A DNA stretch of 64,000 nt from Dactylonectria macrodidyma (lineage: Eukaryota > Ascomycota > Sordariomycetes > Hypocreales > Nectriaceae), in NCBI GenBank assembly GCA_020744425.1, contig JAGMUV010000001.1, positions 3,906,001-3,970,000 of the forward strand, read 5' to 3'. The notes below the pieces were generated by a model. It was not told the DNA's origin, searched no databases, and saw nothing but the letters and a program-made list of their open reading frames with translations. Positions 23,542 through 34,289 of the stretch are shown piece by piece. Position 1 is the stretch's first letter, and every line of letters begins with the position of its first letter. The translations under genes were made by a program, and so were the position numbers.

Positions 23542-25132
23542 ATGAATGACGACGTGTTCAATGAATTCTTCAACTATATCCGCTTCTCCGAGTCCACCGA
23601 GTCCCTTTGGCTTGCACCGGCGAGCCCGGCGTTCGATAGCGCCAATTGGGGTACAGGATCGGATTTCGTAACCAAACTGAATGCTTTGGTAAGACAACGA
23701 AACAACCGCTATGTACGAATGATTTTGACTCGGTTACAGGAACAGAAACATGAACCTTCGTCACTCAACCTAGTGTCCGTCTCTAACCCCTTGTGAGATT
23801 GATATTGTGTGGTTAATAGGGATCAGAGTACTTAAAGGCAGCGCCCGCTTTGGCGCAATCAGCATCAAAGAAGAGCACTTCACTCGACTTCTCCAAACAT
23901 TCAGGCTTCCTCGATCCATAGTTCATGCTATGTTCTCTAACAATGGGCAACTGGCCTATCAAATCGAGCACGCGGGCGTGTATGGGGATGAAAGACCGTC
24001 CGCACTTTGTACAGTCTCTCGCCCTCGGTAAATCACGGCAATGACTGACATTGTCTCACAGCAATCGTTATACAAACCCCACACTCACCCATCAAGTCTT
24101 TCAGTCTCGCACTACGCTTATCAGTCCACACAAACTCCGCGGTCGGAATGTTGATCGTGAGGGATGAGCAAGATGCCGCAGATATAGTCAAGATGGTTCG
24201 CTCGCGACAAGACTTAATTTGCCTATGCCCATTATATATTCTCATCATCGCCTGTGAGCATTCCGGTCACCGCAACGAGAAGTGGAGAAAGAGTTTGGAC
24301 ATATCGCTCGTGCAAATCGAGAATCACATCGGCCTGCCTGGTTTCACGAGCAGCACTCTTGGTGCCACAGACGGCCCACTTCGCCCTGATGAGTCTTATG
24401 AAATTATAATACGCGACTTGCATGTTCTGAACAGAAGCCTGGTATGGCTGAGCTGTACGACAGATTTCGAGCTCATTATGTTACAGAATGCGACGGCACT
24501 CATCAAGCTTTTCGGTGAGATGAGATTAGAACATCGTCTGCCGTGGATGACAAGATCTGGCAAAGAATCTCTGGCAATGCAAATCAGATACCTCGAAGGT
24601 GCCGCCCAGATGCGACAAAAACAGCGCCACGGCCTGCAGCAGCGGGCCGAGACACAAATTGGCATCGTCAGTGAGCTTATTCACAGCATCTGCAACTTGC
24701 TAACGCCTGAATTTCAGCTCTATAGTGGAATTTCGCAGCGAGACAATCTTCTTAATAGAAGCATTGCGAACTCGTCTTTGAAGATTGCCATCGTATCTCG
24801 GCTTGACAGCGGAACTGTCAAGACCATCTCGATCCTGACTCTGTTCTTCCTGCCAGCGACACTGATTGCTGTGAGTCTTTCCCTGTGGGTTGTCGAGTAT
24901 TGCTGTGATGATGAAATTAAACGACAGACAGTCGATATGTAGCACCAACATTGTAGAGTTCCATACTGAAGATGTTATTGTGTCTCGGTATTGGTGGGCA
25001 TTCTTGATCGTGATTGTGGGACTGACGGCCCTTATCTTTTCAATATGGTACTTGTACATGAGACGGAGACGCATTTCGGATTCGATGCAGTTTGGTGACC
25101 TTGAGAAATTGGAGTCGGGTAAAACTAAATAG
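23542..25132 (+). CDS. CorA-like divalent-cation transporter family protein, 4 exons, about 474 residues
   Basis: My model joins 23542-23774, 23827-24008, 24062-24870 and 24932-25132; all introns are 52-61 bp, GT..AG and keep phase, giving 474 residues. The C-terminal half has the pattern of fungal CorA-like proteins: a long helical region, then KTISILTLFFLPATLIA leading into the first membrane helix at about residue 395, and a second helix (YWWAFLIVIVGLTALIFSIW) near the end, followed by an RRRR stop-transfer segment. Family members are CorA/ZntB-fold ion channels or transporters, but many fungal ones lack the GMN selectivity motif, and I do not see GMN here. The ion is therefore unknown. 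The first exon is the least certain part, and an upstream start is possible. Confidence 0.72.
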
Positions 25133-25479
25133 GAGATGAGAAGCATGACGGAGATTGGCTCTGCTGAAAGGTGATAGAGTGCCTCTTGGGGATAATAGTG
25201 AGGGTATCTTAATATATCATTAAAGTCTTCTATGCGTTGGTAGAAAACACTACTGTACTAATTCATTCTTATGACGACTAATGCGCGTGGGAAGCCGGCT
25301 GTATCTTATATCAAACCAATGAGACCACACTCGTGACTCACGGACCTAAATGGCATCATCTGCCGTATCCATCCTCCGTTTACCCTGTTTTCCCTGGTAA
25401 AACTCAAGTTCTACTAGTTCCAGCATGATGACGTTCTCAAGGGCGATCCTGGCCAAATGGCTTCTAGATATAGCCTCGT
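25133..25479. other. Intergenic region
   Basis: About 350 bp between the CorA-like gene and the next fragment. I see no gene, repeat or structured RNA in it. Confidence 0.4.
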
Positions 25480-25494
25480 TTGTTCTGCCAGGTA

Positions 25495-25845
25495 CTTACT
25501 GCGAGGCCCAGAATATTTACCGGGCAGAACCTGACAAGAGCGGTGAAACATTATGGACGATGGATATGCCCTGATGACCTGACCGACCCTACGGGGAATT
25601 CGGCGTCTGCCCGGTACGTCATAATCGTCCGTAAAGAAAAGTGCTATGATGGACGCAAGAGCCTGCGGGTCCATTCTATTGTCGTCAAAAGCGCGCTGCT
25701 TAAGAAAATTCTCGGCGCTATGCTGAAGGACTACCCGGGCGTAACGACGAACCTGAAACGTGTTGAGTTCAACGGTCCCTTTGAACCTCGAACCGCTCTT
25801 TGCCCCCACTGTCATCTTACTGTAAGGCCTTTCTCCATCTCTTAA
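25495..25845 (+). pseudogene. Fragment of a fungal AAA-ATPase (DUF7025 N-terminal region)
   Basis: The frame from about 25600 reads SARYVIIVRKEKCYDGRKS and continues through SALLKKILGAMLKDYPGVTT to FNGPFEP. This is the N-terminal (DUF7025) part of a large fungal AAA-ATPase family; in relatives FEP is followed by a VHRW motif. Here the match stops at FEP and runs into unrelated sequence ending at 25845. Upstream, a different frame (about 25510-25575) reads on from IYRAEPDKSGETLWT, so a frameshift lies between. No ATPase domain follows. A better-preserved relative begins at 62412. Confidence 0.68.
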
Positions 25846-26085
25846 TTCCATAAGCAAAGCGAAACAATCGTAGCTTTGAAAGCTTGAGGGGTTGCGACCT
25901 CGTTCACGAGCTGCTAGATAATCCAGAACCTGATGACTGTGTTCGATAAGGTCGTGGGCAGACGCACGCTCTTGCTTGAGCAGCGAGGGACGGACGTGGT
26001 AATCACGGGAGACGTGGTCAAGGCAGTGGCGGGGAATGATAGGAGTGAGAAGGAGGTAATAACACTCCTGTTTGAGCAGAAGCCA

Positions 26086-26887
26086 CTAACCACCAGTGCT
26101 CTTAATCCCGATATCCTTGGCACAAAACGCAAAGTCCTCAACCGTCGCCCATCCTTGCACGTTATCATAAAGACACCTCGTCAACAAATCCAAGGCATCC
26201 GGGACGTCAACTTTCGCGTGGAAATCCTTCCACACTCCGTGATCGTCGATGAGATCAGCAACCGTCCTAGAAGATGCCCATGCCCACGCCGCACCGTAGA
26301 AGATCAGATAGATAACCAGGAGGCTCCAGCTGAACACCAGGTACGCCGGAGTTTCGCGCTGTATAGGATTGAGCTTGCTTCGGTCGACGCCCATTAGGTC
26401 CAAAAAGCTCCATGTCGCGGGGCCTATTATTCCTGCCTGGATGGTTTGTATTCGTTAACTCGGCTATCCTATATCTGGAATTGGAACGGGGTGAAGGAGG
26501 GATGATTTGAAGAGGGAAACAGCAGACGCGTACCAAGAATGCAATGCCAAGGCAACACGGCACCAAAGAAGAAAGTAGGAAGAGAGCCAGGAAGGAAAAT
26601 CCGAGAGGGTCTTGTTCTGAGTAAACAAGAGCCAAGACTGAGCCTATTATGATGAATGGCAAAAACGCGACGATGAACAGGATGATGGCGGGCACGAGTG
26701 GGAGAGGTGTCGGTGGTTCCTCGTTGTTGTTTGTGAGGAGAGGCTGTGATACTTCGCCCTCGCCGCCAGTCGGTACGCTTGTTGTGAGGAGAGGTGTGGA
26801 AGAGTCGATTGCGGCTGGTGTGATCCCCGCGTGGTTGAGGCGCGCGGTCTTGGCGCCCTCGGTGTCGCCGGCGTGCTGGTAATCCAT
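26086..26887 (-). CDS. Hypothetical multipass membrane protein, 234 residues
   Basis: Two exons (26887-26534 and 26436-26086) are joined across a 97-bp GTACGC..CAG intron in phase 0. The start MDYQHAGDTEG follows an in-frame leader with no better ATG. The first ~65 residues are hydrophilic and end in LL-containing stretches (STPLLT, QPLLT). There are then two hydrophobic helices before the intron (ILFIVAFLPFIIIGSVLALV and FSFLALFLLSSLVPCCLGIAF), and one after it (YLVFSWSLLVIYLIFYGAAW). The C-terminus is soluble. I do not recognise the family. It is divergent from the small membrane-protein gene at 27187, with about 300 bp between starts. Confidence 0.7.
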
Positions 26888-27186
26888 GGATACTAGGCCG
26901 ACTCTGTGCTGGCGATATTCTGAAGGACTGTGATGCCGTTCGAAAGCGGACTCGTGTTGTTGAAGAGCAAGATGGATATTCAAAGTGGTGATACCGAGGC
27001 AGCTTTTGGGAGGCAGCCCTTCGTAAGCGGGCGTTTGTATTGGGCCGAACTTTTGCGGGGTTGCTGCCTGGTTTGCAACACCGAGAAACGGCAGCCCCGC
27101 CTGAATCACCACTGGTCACGGCCTTGAAGCATCCGTTCCAAGCACTTGCTGTCAATATCATTTGAATTTACCTCACTTACGCGACT

Positions 27187-27721
27187 ATGCCCGCGCAGAC
27201 AGATGATGATGGGACACTGCCCACCCGCGGCGGCATACCTTTTCCCATCGCCCCACGAAAGAAAGCTGCTATCTTAATCACCATCATTCTCCTCTCCATC
27301 CTCCAGATCGCTTTCGGCGCCATATCTTTGCAGTTTATCTACCGGCATTCCGGTTATGGCCGTCGCGGGGCATGGGCAAGGCCGTGGAACGAGGACGGCG
27401 TCCCTGGCATGGCGGTGTTTAACGTGCGTTCCCCGCCTTCTTGAATGCAGTCTCCTCTCTAACAGCTATCTCTAGGGAGTAATTCCACTCGCAATCTTCG
27501 GCGGCAACGGCCTCTCTGAGTTGCATCCACGCCACCCATGCTACTCCCGCAGTGGCACCATCTGGGGTGCTGTAGCCATGATATGGATCATCCTCCAGTC
27601 GTCTACGGACGCGATTGATTTTGCGTGGCATTTCCTGTCCTTTGGAAGGGAGGACCGTGACGCGTACTGGTTGGGCGTGTGGACTGTTTGCAGCTTCACC
27701 GTCACTGTTTTTAACGTGTGA
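27187..27721 (+). CDS. Small membrane protein, about 160 residues
   Basis: Exons 27187-27423 and 27476-27721 are joined across a 52-bp intron (GTGCGT..CTAG, with CTAAC just upstream of the acceptor). The protein starts MPAQTDDDGTLPTRGGIPFP. It has a strong helix at residues ~26-48 (KKAAILITIILLSILQIAFG) and at least two weaker ones after the intron (AVAMIWIILQSSTDAI, WLGVWTVCSFTVTVF). The last codon pair GTG-TGA overlaps a potential donor GTGAGT, so a further exon is possible but was not modelled. Function unknown; it belongs with its neighbours in a run of three small membrane-protein genes. Confidence 0.62.
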
Positions 27722-28471
27722 GTTATCCTGCATCAATCATCAGTCTTGAGATAGAGGAACTAAGACGACCTTGAAGAGCCGCAATGGCCACATATTGTAT
27801 GCTCGCGGTCAAGGCTATCAATAGGGAGAAGGCGGAAGCGAATATCAGTGAGGTAAGAGAGACAGATCGATTGCTTGGGAGCGGAACACAACACGAAAGC
27901 CCGGAAATCATCTCGCATGCTTGAAAGCGCGCAATGGAAAAGGGAGGAGTGATGACTGGTGAGCAGGGAGTCGGAATTAAATCTGTGATATGGTCTGTAA
28001 TGAGATCAGGACGAGCGGCTGATTCGAAATGAAGCCGACGAGCGTGGAGAGCAGGTGCGACGACGTTCGTGTGACGGTCGGGCTTACACTAGGGCTCTAG
28101 GGTAGACGTAGGTAAGTTTAAGACGTTAGTATTATATAAAACAGTAGTTCTGCCAGTTATACCCGCCTAGTCCCAGCCTGGGCTGTAATATAACAGGTAT
28201 TCTCTGTGAAATCGCTTTAAATAAGGTTGAAATTGAGAACAAGATGGGCGATATTCTATCTAGTAATTCCAAGTCTTAGAATCATGCTATTAATATATGT
28301 CTGTCTGTGCTAAGTTAAGCGTCACTACTACTTGTCGCCGTCAAGTTAAATTTGAATTATGTCATTTAAAGAAGTCTTGATCCTTTACGACACCGTTCTT
28401 TTTTGCACACCGTTCTCCACAACACCCCTTTCTCTGCAGCATACACTGTCATGCCTCAGATTGTTCTCTGC
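27722..28471. other. Intergenic region
   Basis: A minus-strand hydrophobic open frame at 27723-27911 could be chance or an exon, but I found no splice context that makes it convincing. The rest has no recognisable feature. Confidence 0.4.
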
Positions 28472-29360
28472 TTACCCCTGGCTTCGTGTTCCCTCAGCGG
28501 CCTCAAATTGTTCCTGTGGCGCCTTAGCCTGTAGCTTGCCCCAACGGAAGCTCAACTCGACTGAGAATTGGCCGACTGGGAGGCTCCAACGAACGGCTGA
28601 GAGTTCAGATCTGTCTGTATTCCGTCCCGTGTCAAACGTGTCAACCAGTACGAGGGTAAAAATCACCATCTGAACAATGCTGTGATTGAGTCAGCGTTAA
28701 GCCATTCCATGGATTCACATGCCGGGCCAAAAAAAAAGACTTACCCGTACAAAGCCAGCAACACCAAAAAGACCGTGCTGACTGCCTTATACTTGACGGC
28801 CCATTTTTGGCAATCCTCCACTTGGTCGGGGGTCCATGGTGGATTACCCGAATAGAGGGGATGATCGCAGTATCTCAACGGGTTGATGGAGACGTAAATC
28901 AAGATAAAAAAGCTAAAGAAGCAGGAGAATAACGTCGAAAGTCCAAAATGGAGGATATTTAGAAGCGCCAGTAGAGGCTTGCTGCGGCGTTTGAGGAGGA
29001 TGAGATTGACGATGTGCAAGGGAATGATGATAAAGCTCTAAACAATGCATGGTTAGCAACACTGATGTATGGATATAGGCTGAACAATGGTCTTACTGCG
29101 GCTAGAATGAAGGCCTGTGTATCATTAAGCTCTGAATGTCCCCACTGGAATTCGTATCGGTCTCCATAAGCGCCCAGAGCCGCGATGGGGTATAGGAAGC
29201 ACAAGATACAGATGCCGATACCGAGCGATGCTGTAATACCGTTGAAAAGGTATTTGTGATGGCGTGACATCACCTGAGAAACATCGGTATTGTCGCCACC
29301 CAAGAGTGGCCTGTTCTCTTGAGCCTCCCGCTCGTCGACTCTGGAAGACCCGTACTCCAT
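28472..29360 (-). CDS. Hypothetical four-helix membrane protein, 254 residues
   Basis: Three exons (29360-29097, 29037-28745, 28679-28472) are joined across 59- and 65-bp introns, and phases 0 and 2 close correctly to 254 residues. The protein starts MEYGSSRVDEREAQENRPLL and then has four hydrophobic helices: GITASLGIGICILCFLYPIA, FILAASFIIIPLHIVNLILL, LNILHFGLSTLFSCFFSFFI and VSTVFLVLLALYGIVQMVIF. The short loop between helices 3 and 4 has two Cys. The soluble tail is about 45 residues. The acidic leader plus an LL motif resembles that of the 26086 gene, so the two may be related. I do not recognise a known family. Confidence 0.7.
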
Positions 29361-29879
29361 AGTGAACACTGTCGCAAAATGGCTTGTGATATTTGCTGAA
29401 TCGAGTTCACTGCGAGTAGATAAAGGTAACGATTCTGATATAGAAGGTTCTGGAGTAGACGTCGGTTGAGCGATGCTGTTTATTCTTGTGTCAGTAGGCA
29501 CTAGTGCGACAAGAACCGGCTGCGTGTCCTCAACATGGAAGAAATAATTAAGAACCAATCAGTAGAACGATAGCACATTACGAACCCTATCAAAAGAATC
29601 GTGCATGCTGCTTGCCTAGCAATCTTTAGGTAAAGTTGAGGGGGGTTATATAGGGATACCTCTATAGAGTTAAGATATTTGACTCTTAGTCCTTTTGAGA
29701 GTTCATGTTGTATGTTGTGGTCTGTACTGTATAACTGTCGTGGTTTTCTAACGTGAAAAGAGTTTCTGCACGGACCATGTTTGGCTGACACCGTGCGTAG
29801 CGACAAGCAGTGTGTACATTTGGGGTGAGGGGTATCCCTTTGACCATAGTAAGACTACACTTAACCCATAGTCCCCATA

Positions 29880-29958
29880 GATGTCGGCTGTTGCCTTACA
29901 AATTAGGTGTAAATCGGGACGGTGGATAAACCCGGAATGTACGGTCAGATCCACACCA
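29880..29958 (+). repeat. 79-bp repeat, inverted copy at 43008-43086
   Basis: These 79 bp match the reverse complement of 43008-43086 at 76 positions. Both copies start GATGTCGGCTGTTGCC and end ATCCACACCA. I see no host gene in it, although both copies have a short open frame. It is most likely an end of a dispersed transposon family. Confidence 0.75.
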
Positions 29959-30079
29959 ACAGATACAGATGCGACAAGGTACAGTTTTTACAACCCCCTC
30001 TCCTCACCGGAGAGGGGCGGCGTAAGCTCGCTTCCTCAACGCCCGGGTATACCGGATCCATTAATAACTATGTCCACTG

Positions 30080-31555
30080 TCATAACATCGCAAGAGTTTC
30101 CGTGATATTACTCCTTATATCACTCCCCAATGCCCCGCGGCAATGATGGTGGTCTTGCACAAGATCCCTTGCCCGTATGTCCAGCCACCCTGGAGCTGAA
30201 TCGCTAATGCCGAAACTCAGCCACACCTCGTCATCTAGGAAGCCGTGGTTGCGGTTATATGGGATATCCGTCCGGTTTACGAAATACACCATGCTGCCAG
30301 TCCAGATGTAGTTGCCGTCAGCCTCGCCGTGGTACGTCAGCTTCTTGCTAACGCTCAGCATGTTATAGGGCGGCGTGGCGGCGTAGACGGCCATGCGGCG
30401 GTCGTACCACGTGAAGGGGTAGCCCGGCGGGTCGTAGCGGCGCTGCACCATGCCTAGCATGACTGTGTTTCCCTGGTGAGGCTCGCAGGTGTCGCGATCG
30501 CACAGCGTGAGGCTAAGCATCGGTGTTGATTGATGAACGTGGTTATCTGACATCATGACGTCATGCATGCACGTCATCTCGACGCTATGCCAGGTGTCAT
30601 CAGCATCGTCATCTGAAGTTGGGTCCACCGCTGACTCGCGCTCTATCGCCATCTCCTCGACTGGCTCGCCTGCAGACGCCCACCGGAACATTCGGCTGGG
30701 CTCCACCATAAAGAACAGCTCGTCCTCGTCCTCGCTGAACGGAGACTGCACGGGCGCCCAGTTCTTTTCGCGCTGGTACCGGGCGTCTGCTTCATGTCCC
30801 GCGGGAGCCCGACGTCGTAGTCCCGTGGGCTTGTCGAATTGGATGGGCGATATCTTACTCGCATGGTCGCCTAGCACATCCACCAATTCCGGCACCGCAG
30901 CACGCGCATCTACTAAGAACATGCCCTCGCACAGGTTCTCATCGTCGACCTGATGCGTGAAGATGAGCAGCGGCGCTCCCTTACGCGTCCAGAACAGCTT
31001 CATGTCCTCAGGCCCAATATACTTATCCATATTGGGCTGCTGCTTGCAGTGGTGGTCTGGCCGCCCGTAGTCCTGTACTAGCAGCTTCGACCAGTTGCCC
31101 GCCGTCAGCTCGGGCCGGTGCGCCCTATTATACGTGAGGTTGGCGAACATGGCTACCTGGCGCGCGAGTTTGTACTTAGTGCCGTTAACCTCCTTGTCGA
31201 CGTGAGGCGCCCGTGCGATGACGAGGAAGTCGTGCCAGCTCCCGCGCGGCAGCTCGAGCAGCGTCGGGTTCATGATCTTGTAGCCTGTCTTTTTTACGTC
31301 GATGGTGTTGTAGAGGCCGAGCGTGTTTCGCGTACTCGTGAGCACTCGGTAGTCGTCGCTCTTAGTGCCTATGGCGTCGTGCTGTGAGGGCGTGTAGCTT
31401 TGATGCTCGGGCGCCAAGCGATGCTGGTCGGGCGCCCTGACGAAGCCCCGGGTCATGTCGACTGTGAAGCCGACGAAGAGAAGGATACAGGTGATGACGA
31501 CGGCCCCGGCCACGACGCGCCGCGGGTTCCTGGCGCAAACTGGGCTGGTCTGCAT
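30080..31555 (-). CDS. Type II membrane protein, 491 residues, possibly glycosyltransferase-like
   Basis: A single exon from ATG 31555 encodes 491 residues. A short basic cytosolic tail (RNPRR) precedes one hydrophobic helix (residues ~13-32, VVAGAVVITCILLFVGFTV), so the bulk should face the Golgi/ER lumen or the outside. The lumenal part has several N-x-S/T sites (NGT, NLT, NWS, NRT, NIT) and conserved-looking stretches such as NLCEGMFLVDARA, YQREKNWAPVQSPF, LFFMVEPSRMFRW, NTVMLGMVQRRY and RNHGFLDDEVWLSFG. I associate this pattern with a fungal beta-propeller-like glycosyl-processing family, but the assignment is weak. The promoter side carries a ten-base tandem repeat at 31695. Confidence 0.65.
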   Translation of the reverse strand: MQTSPVCARNPRRVVAGAVVITCILLFVGFTVDMTRGFVRAPDQHRLAPEHQSYTPSQHDAIGTKSDDYRVLTSTRNTLGLYNTIDVKKTGYKIMNPTLLELPRGSWHDFLVIARAPHVDKEVNGTKYKLARQVAMFANLTYNRAHRPELTAGNWSKLLVQDYGRPDHHCKQQPNMDKYIGPEDMKLFWTRKGAPLLIFTHQVDDENLCEGMFLVDARAAVPELVDVLGDHASKISPIQFDKPTGLRRRAPAGHEADARYQREKNWAPVQSPFSEDEDELFFMVEPSRMFRWASAGEPVEEMAIERESAVDPTSDDDADDTWHSVEMTCMHDVMMSDNHVHQSTPMLSLTLCDRDTCEPHQGNTVMLGMVQRRYDPPGYPFTWYDRRMAVYAATPPYNMLSVSKKLTYHGEADGNYIWTGSMVYFVNRTDIPYNRNHGFLDDEVWLSFGISDSAPGWLDIRARDLVQDHHHCRGALGSDIRSNITETLAML

Positions 31556-31694
31556 CGCGGATTCAAGGACTCAAGGAGGGCAACCGTCGACGGATGGGAC
31601 CGAGAGAGAGGCAAAGGACTTCATCCTGTTGGTTAATAAATAAAATGTATCAAGAAGAGTTGAAAATCCCTTCACCTCCTCTCCATGTATGTAA

Positions 31695-31754
31695 GGTCCA
31701 TGTATGGTCCATGTCAGGTCCAATATGGTCCATGTACGGTCCATGTACGGTCCC
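31695..31754. repeat. 10-bp tandem repeat, about six units of GGTCCATGTA
   Basis: Six imperfect copies of a ten-base unit (GGTCCATGTA/GGTCCATGTC/GGTCCAATAT) lie in tandem, 140-200 bp upstream of the start of the gene at 31555 (minus strand). One helical turn of spacing between identical motifs could matter for binding, but this is only an inference. Confidence 0.8.
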
Positions 31755-33140
31755 CCGGCCGTTCATCCTATCTCACCTCAGTGTCTCACTGCCAAGCAAG
31801 TGATTCAAGCATTGCGCCGCTGCCTTACCTCCTTGGCATCGTCTCCACCGGATTCAAGCTTTTCAAGAGGCCAATGACGCACCCGCAAGATCCGCTTTTG
31901 TTCATGCACACCCGGTGCTTGTTCTGCGGCGATTTCCAGATACAATACCAGTAAAAAAACGTCCCGCAAGATTGAGTGGCGGAGCCTCCTCGAGGGGCTG
32001 CAAGCGAGCCACCGCTAGACATGGCTGGCCTGGAGCCCTTTTGTTGGTTGCCTTGTTGGTCCATTTGATCTCGGCCAGTTGTAGACTGTAGTGTAACAGT
32101 CCGTTCTGGAATGACTTGACAAACTTGGGTATTTCAAAACATGGGAGAGAGGCATTCCGTGTTAGACGCACGGTTGGGTGTGTTCCCTACTCTCTAGCTC
32201 ATGTTCAAAACACTAGTCGTCAATGACGTGCGGCTTGAAAAAAGTCTGTTCTAGTTGCTATTATTACATCACCATGGAGCTACGGAGTAACTGTGATAAG
32301 TAAACGTATCCCAAAATGGAAACCACCAAAGAAAGGAGAGAGTGTCTGTCGATTCTACTACGTCTTCTTTCTGATGAAACGGTGTGGCTCGTATACGCTA
32401 TATTGCCTAGAGAACCGAGACTCTCATGTCAGACTGATGATTTCCGTCATGTTGTACGACTTCGCAGGGGCGCAGCTCGAATGCAGGCTTTAGCTCCTTC
32501 ACGCCATGCTCTTTCAATGAGCGATATACCTCTTTGAGCCGCCCATCCATCTTGATGCACTAGGCAGGCGTTAATGGCTCAATGCTTGCATTGGCTAGCT
32601 CAGCCTCCCGATATCCGACCCGGGGCTTAATTAGTGCGGTGGATAACAAACACAAACGAGGTGACAACGACAGGTCAACAGTCAACAGCAACAAGATCCA
32701 CCTCGTATCGACGGTGCGTGGTTCAAATAGCGGCACCGGCTGTGGCCGTAAACGGAAATGCCCGGGAATGGGCTGGCCGGGCACACCCAAGAATACGATA
32801 GCCGCCCCCCTCTTTTTGCAGATACATCTCCTCTTTGCAGGGTTCTCGGCCAAATAAGCTTAAATTAATCCTAACCTTGCCTAGAGCTTTGCAATTGCTG
32901 AATCATCCAGTTCAACTCGCTTCCTAGCGCCTTTGCCTTATCGACTGTTTAACAACCACCTCCTCGGCAGCCTCGGCTGAATAGATTCTCCGCGCAACCA
33001 AAAGCCGACCACAATGTTTCCCCCCTAGTAGACTAACCGCACCAATCCGCAGCGTCGTTCGGCGCCAGCAGCAATGCCACGGACTCTAAATCGATAACGC
33101 CCGTGCCCAGTGCCACCTCCGACACGCCCCAGATCAGAGC
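31755..33140. other. Region without a recognisable gene
   Basis: Open frames of 60-97 codons on both strands show no family resemblance. The sequence is of normal composition. The right end is the Thr/Pro-rich leader of the PacC-like fragment. Confidence 0.4.
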
Positions 33141-33506
33141 GACACCATCGACAACATCCGACGACATCTGACGACAACCTCACCTGCTGCTGGAACGCCT
33201 GCAACCAGAAGTCTATCACCCCGGAATTGCTCTACGTGAGTCCCATCTCCGACGCTGCCTTGTGTCCAATCGCGCGCACGGAACGCTGACGCCACGGCAC
33301 AGGAGCACATCTGTGAGCGCCATGTTGGCCGCAAGAGCAACAACAACCTCAACTTGAGTTGCCAGTGGAACTTGTGTCGCACTACCACCGTGAAGTGAGA
33401 CCACATGATCTCGCACATCCGTGTTCATGTGCCCCTGAAGCCTCATAAGTGTAAGTTCTGCGGCAAGTCTTTCAAGCGTCCCCAGGACCTGAAGAAGCAT
33501 GCCAAG
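33141..33506 (+). pseudogene. PacC-like three-zinc-finger fragment with an in-frame stop
   Basis: Two exons (to 33235 and 33303-33506, separated by a 67-bp GTGAGT..CAG intron) encode the three C2H2 fingers typical of the fungal pH regulator PacC/Rim101. Finger 1 is CCWNACNQ...EHICERH, finger 2 is [12 protein letters not shown]...HISHIRVH-like, and finger 3 is [17 protein letters not shown]. In PacC, VK of finger 2 is followed by RDH. Here the codon after VK is TGA (33396-33398), a single C-to-T change from CGA. The frame ends at a GTACAG donor at 33507, with no PacC continuation beyond it. The ~500-residue rest of PacC is absent, so this is a broken partial duplicate, not the working gene. 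Confidence 0.82.
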
Positions 33507-33529
33507 GTACAGACTCCTCGGTCCGATTC

Positions 33530-34020
33530 CAGTAATTTACGTCAAAAACCTCCCCATTTTTGGTTTAGCGCCCATCTAATTAGGATTAGTCCGTGCACAA
33601 AATAGGTTTGGTGCGTCGCATTAATAAGGAGAGTTCTCAGATCCCTGGGCGAACTCTGTTCCTTCAGAGCGCTCCCCTCGGTGCTACGAACTACGTTCAT
33701 TATAAGCTTCGGAATCGGCTTACTGACAAGGTCAAATTAATCTATATGAACAGTCGGGTGCTAAAGAGGCTGAAGACGGTCAAAGATAATCCGGCAGGAC
33801 CGATGACTACTAAAAACTGGGAGATAGCTAATGTTGCTCAGCTGATAAAGATAGAAACCGCCTTCCAAGAGTCTATTGTTGTAGATGGCCGGGGTTAGGA
33901 AGAGACCGATTTAGAAAATAGTAGGGATCATATTGACGTCGGCCAATGAGAGGTTTTTGACATATAAAATATCTCGAGGTTTCTGACGCCAAAAACCTTC
34001 GTCAGATAGGTAAATTACTG
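33530..34020. repeat. Possible insertion with 11-bp inverted ends downstream of the PacC-like fragment
   Basis: CAGTAATTTAC at 33530-33540 is complemented exactly by GTAAATTACTG at 34010-34020. The interior holds a 101-codon open frame (33593-33898), starting [15 protein letters not shown], that I do not recognise. No matching flanking duplication was found, so a degraded or recombined hAT-type insertion is possible but unproven. Confidence 0.35.
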
Positions 34021-34289
34021 TTTGGTAAATTACGTCAACAGAGCCCTATTGCCGATGCCGCTGTTGCTGATGCTGCTGTTGCTGATGATTGCAAGAGCTC
34101 GTCATACCGCAGAGGGCATACCTTCGAGGTCATGCTATGACCTAATGTATGGCATCTGCCGCATTTAGGCGGTGACTTGGGTTAGGCTGCTGCCTTAACT
34201 GCTCCGAATGCACTAGGCTCTCGCTGAGTGCTTGATTGAGGTCTAGTTGAGCTATCAGTTGGGGTCAGGATTGAGAAGTGACAGCCATG

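Noticed and set aside
33530..34020. Definite hAT element downstream of the PacC fragment
   Set aside because: The 11-bp inverted ends have no 8-bp flanking duplication and the inner frame is not a recognisable transposase; listed only as possible.
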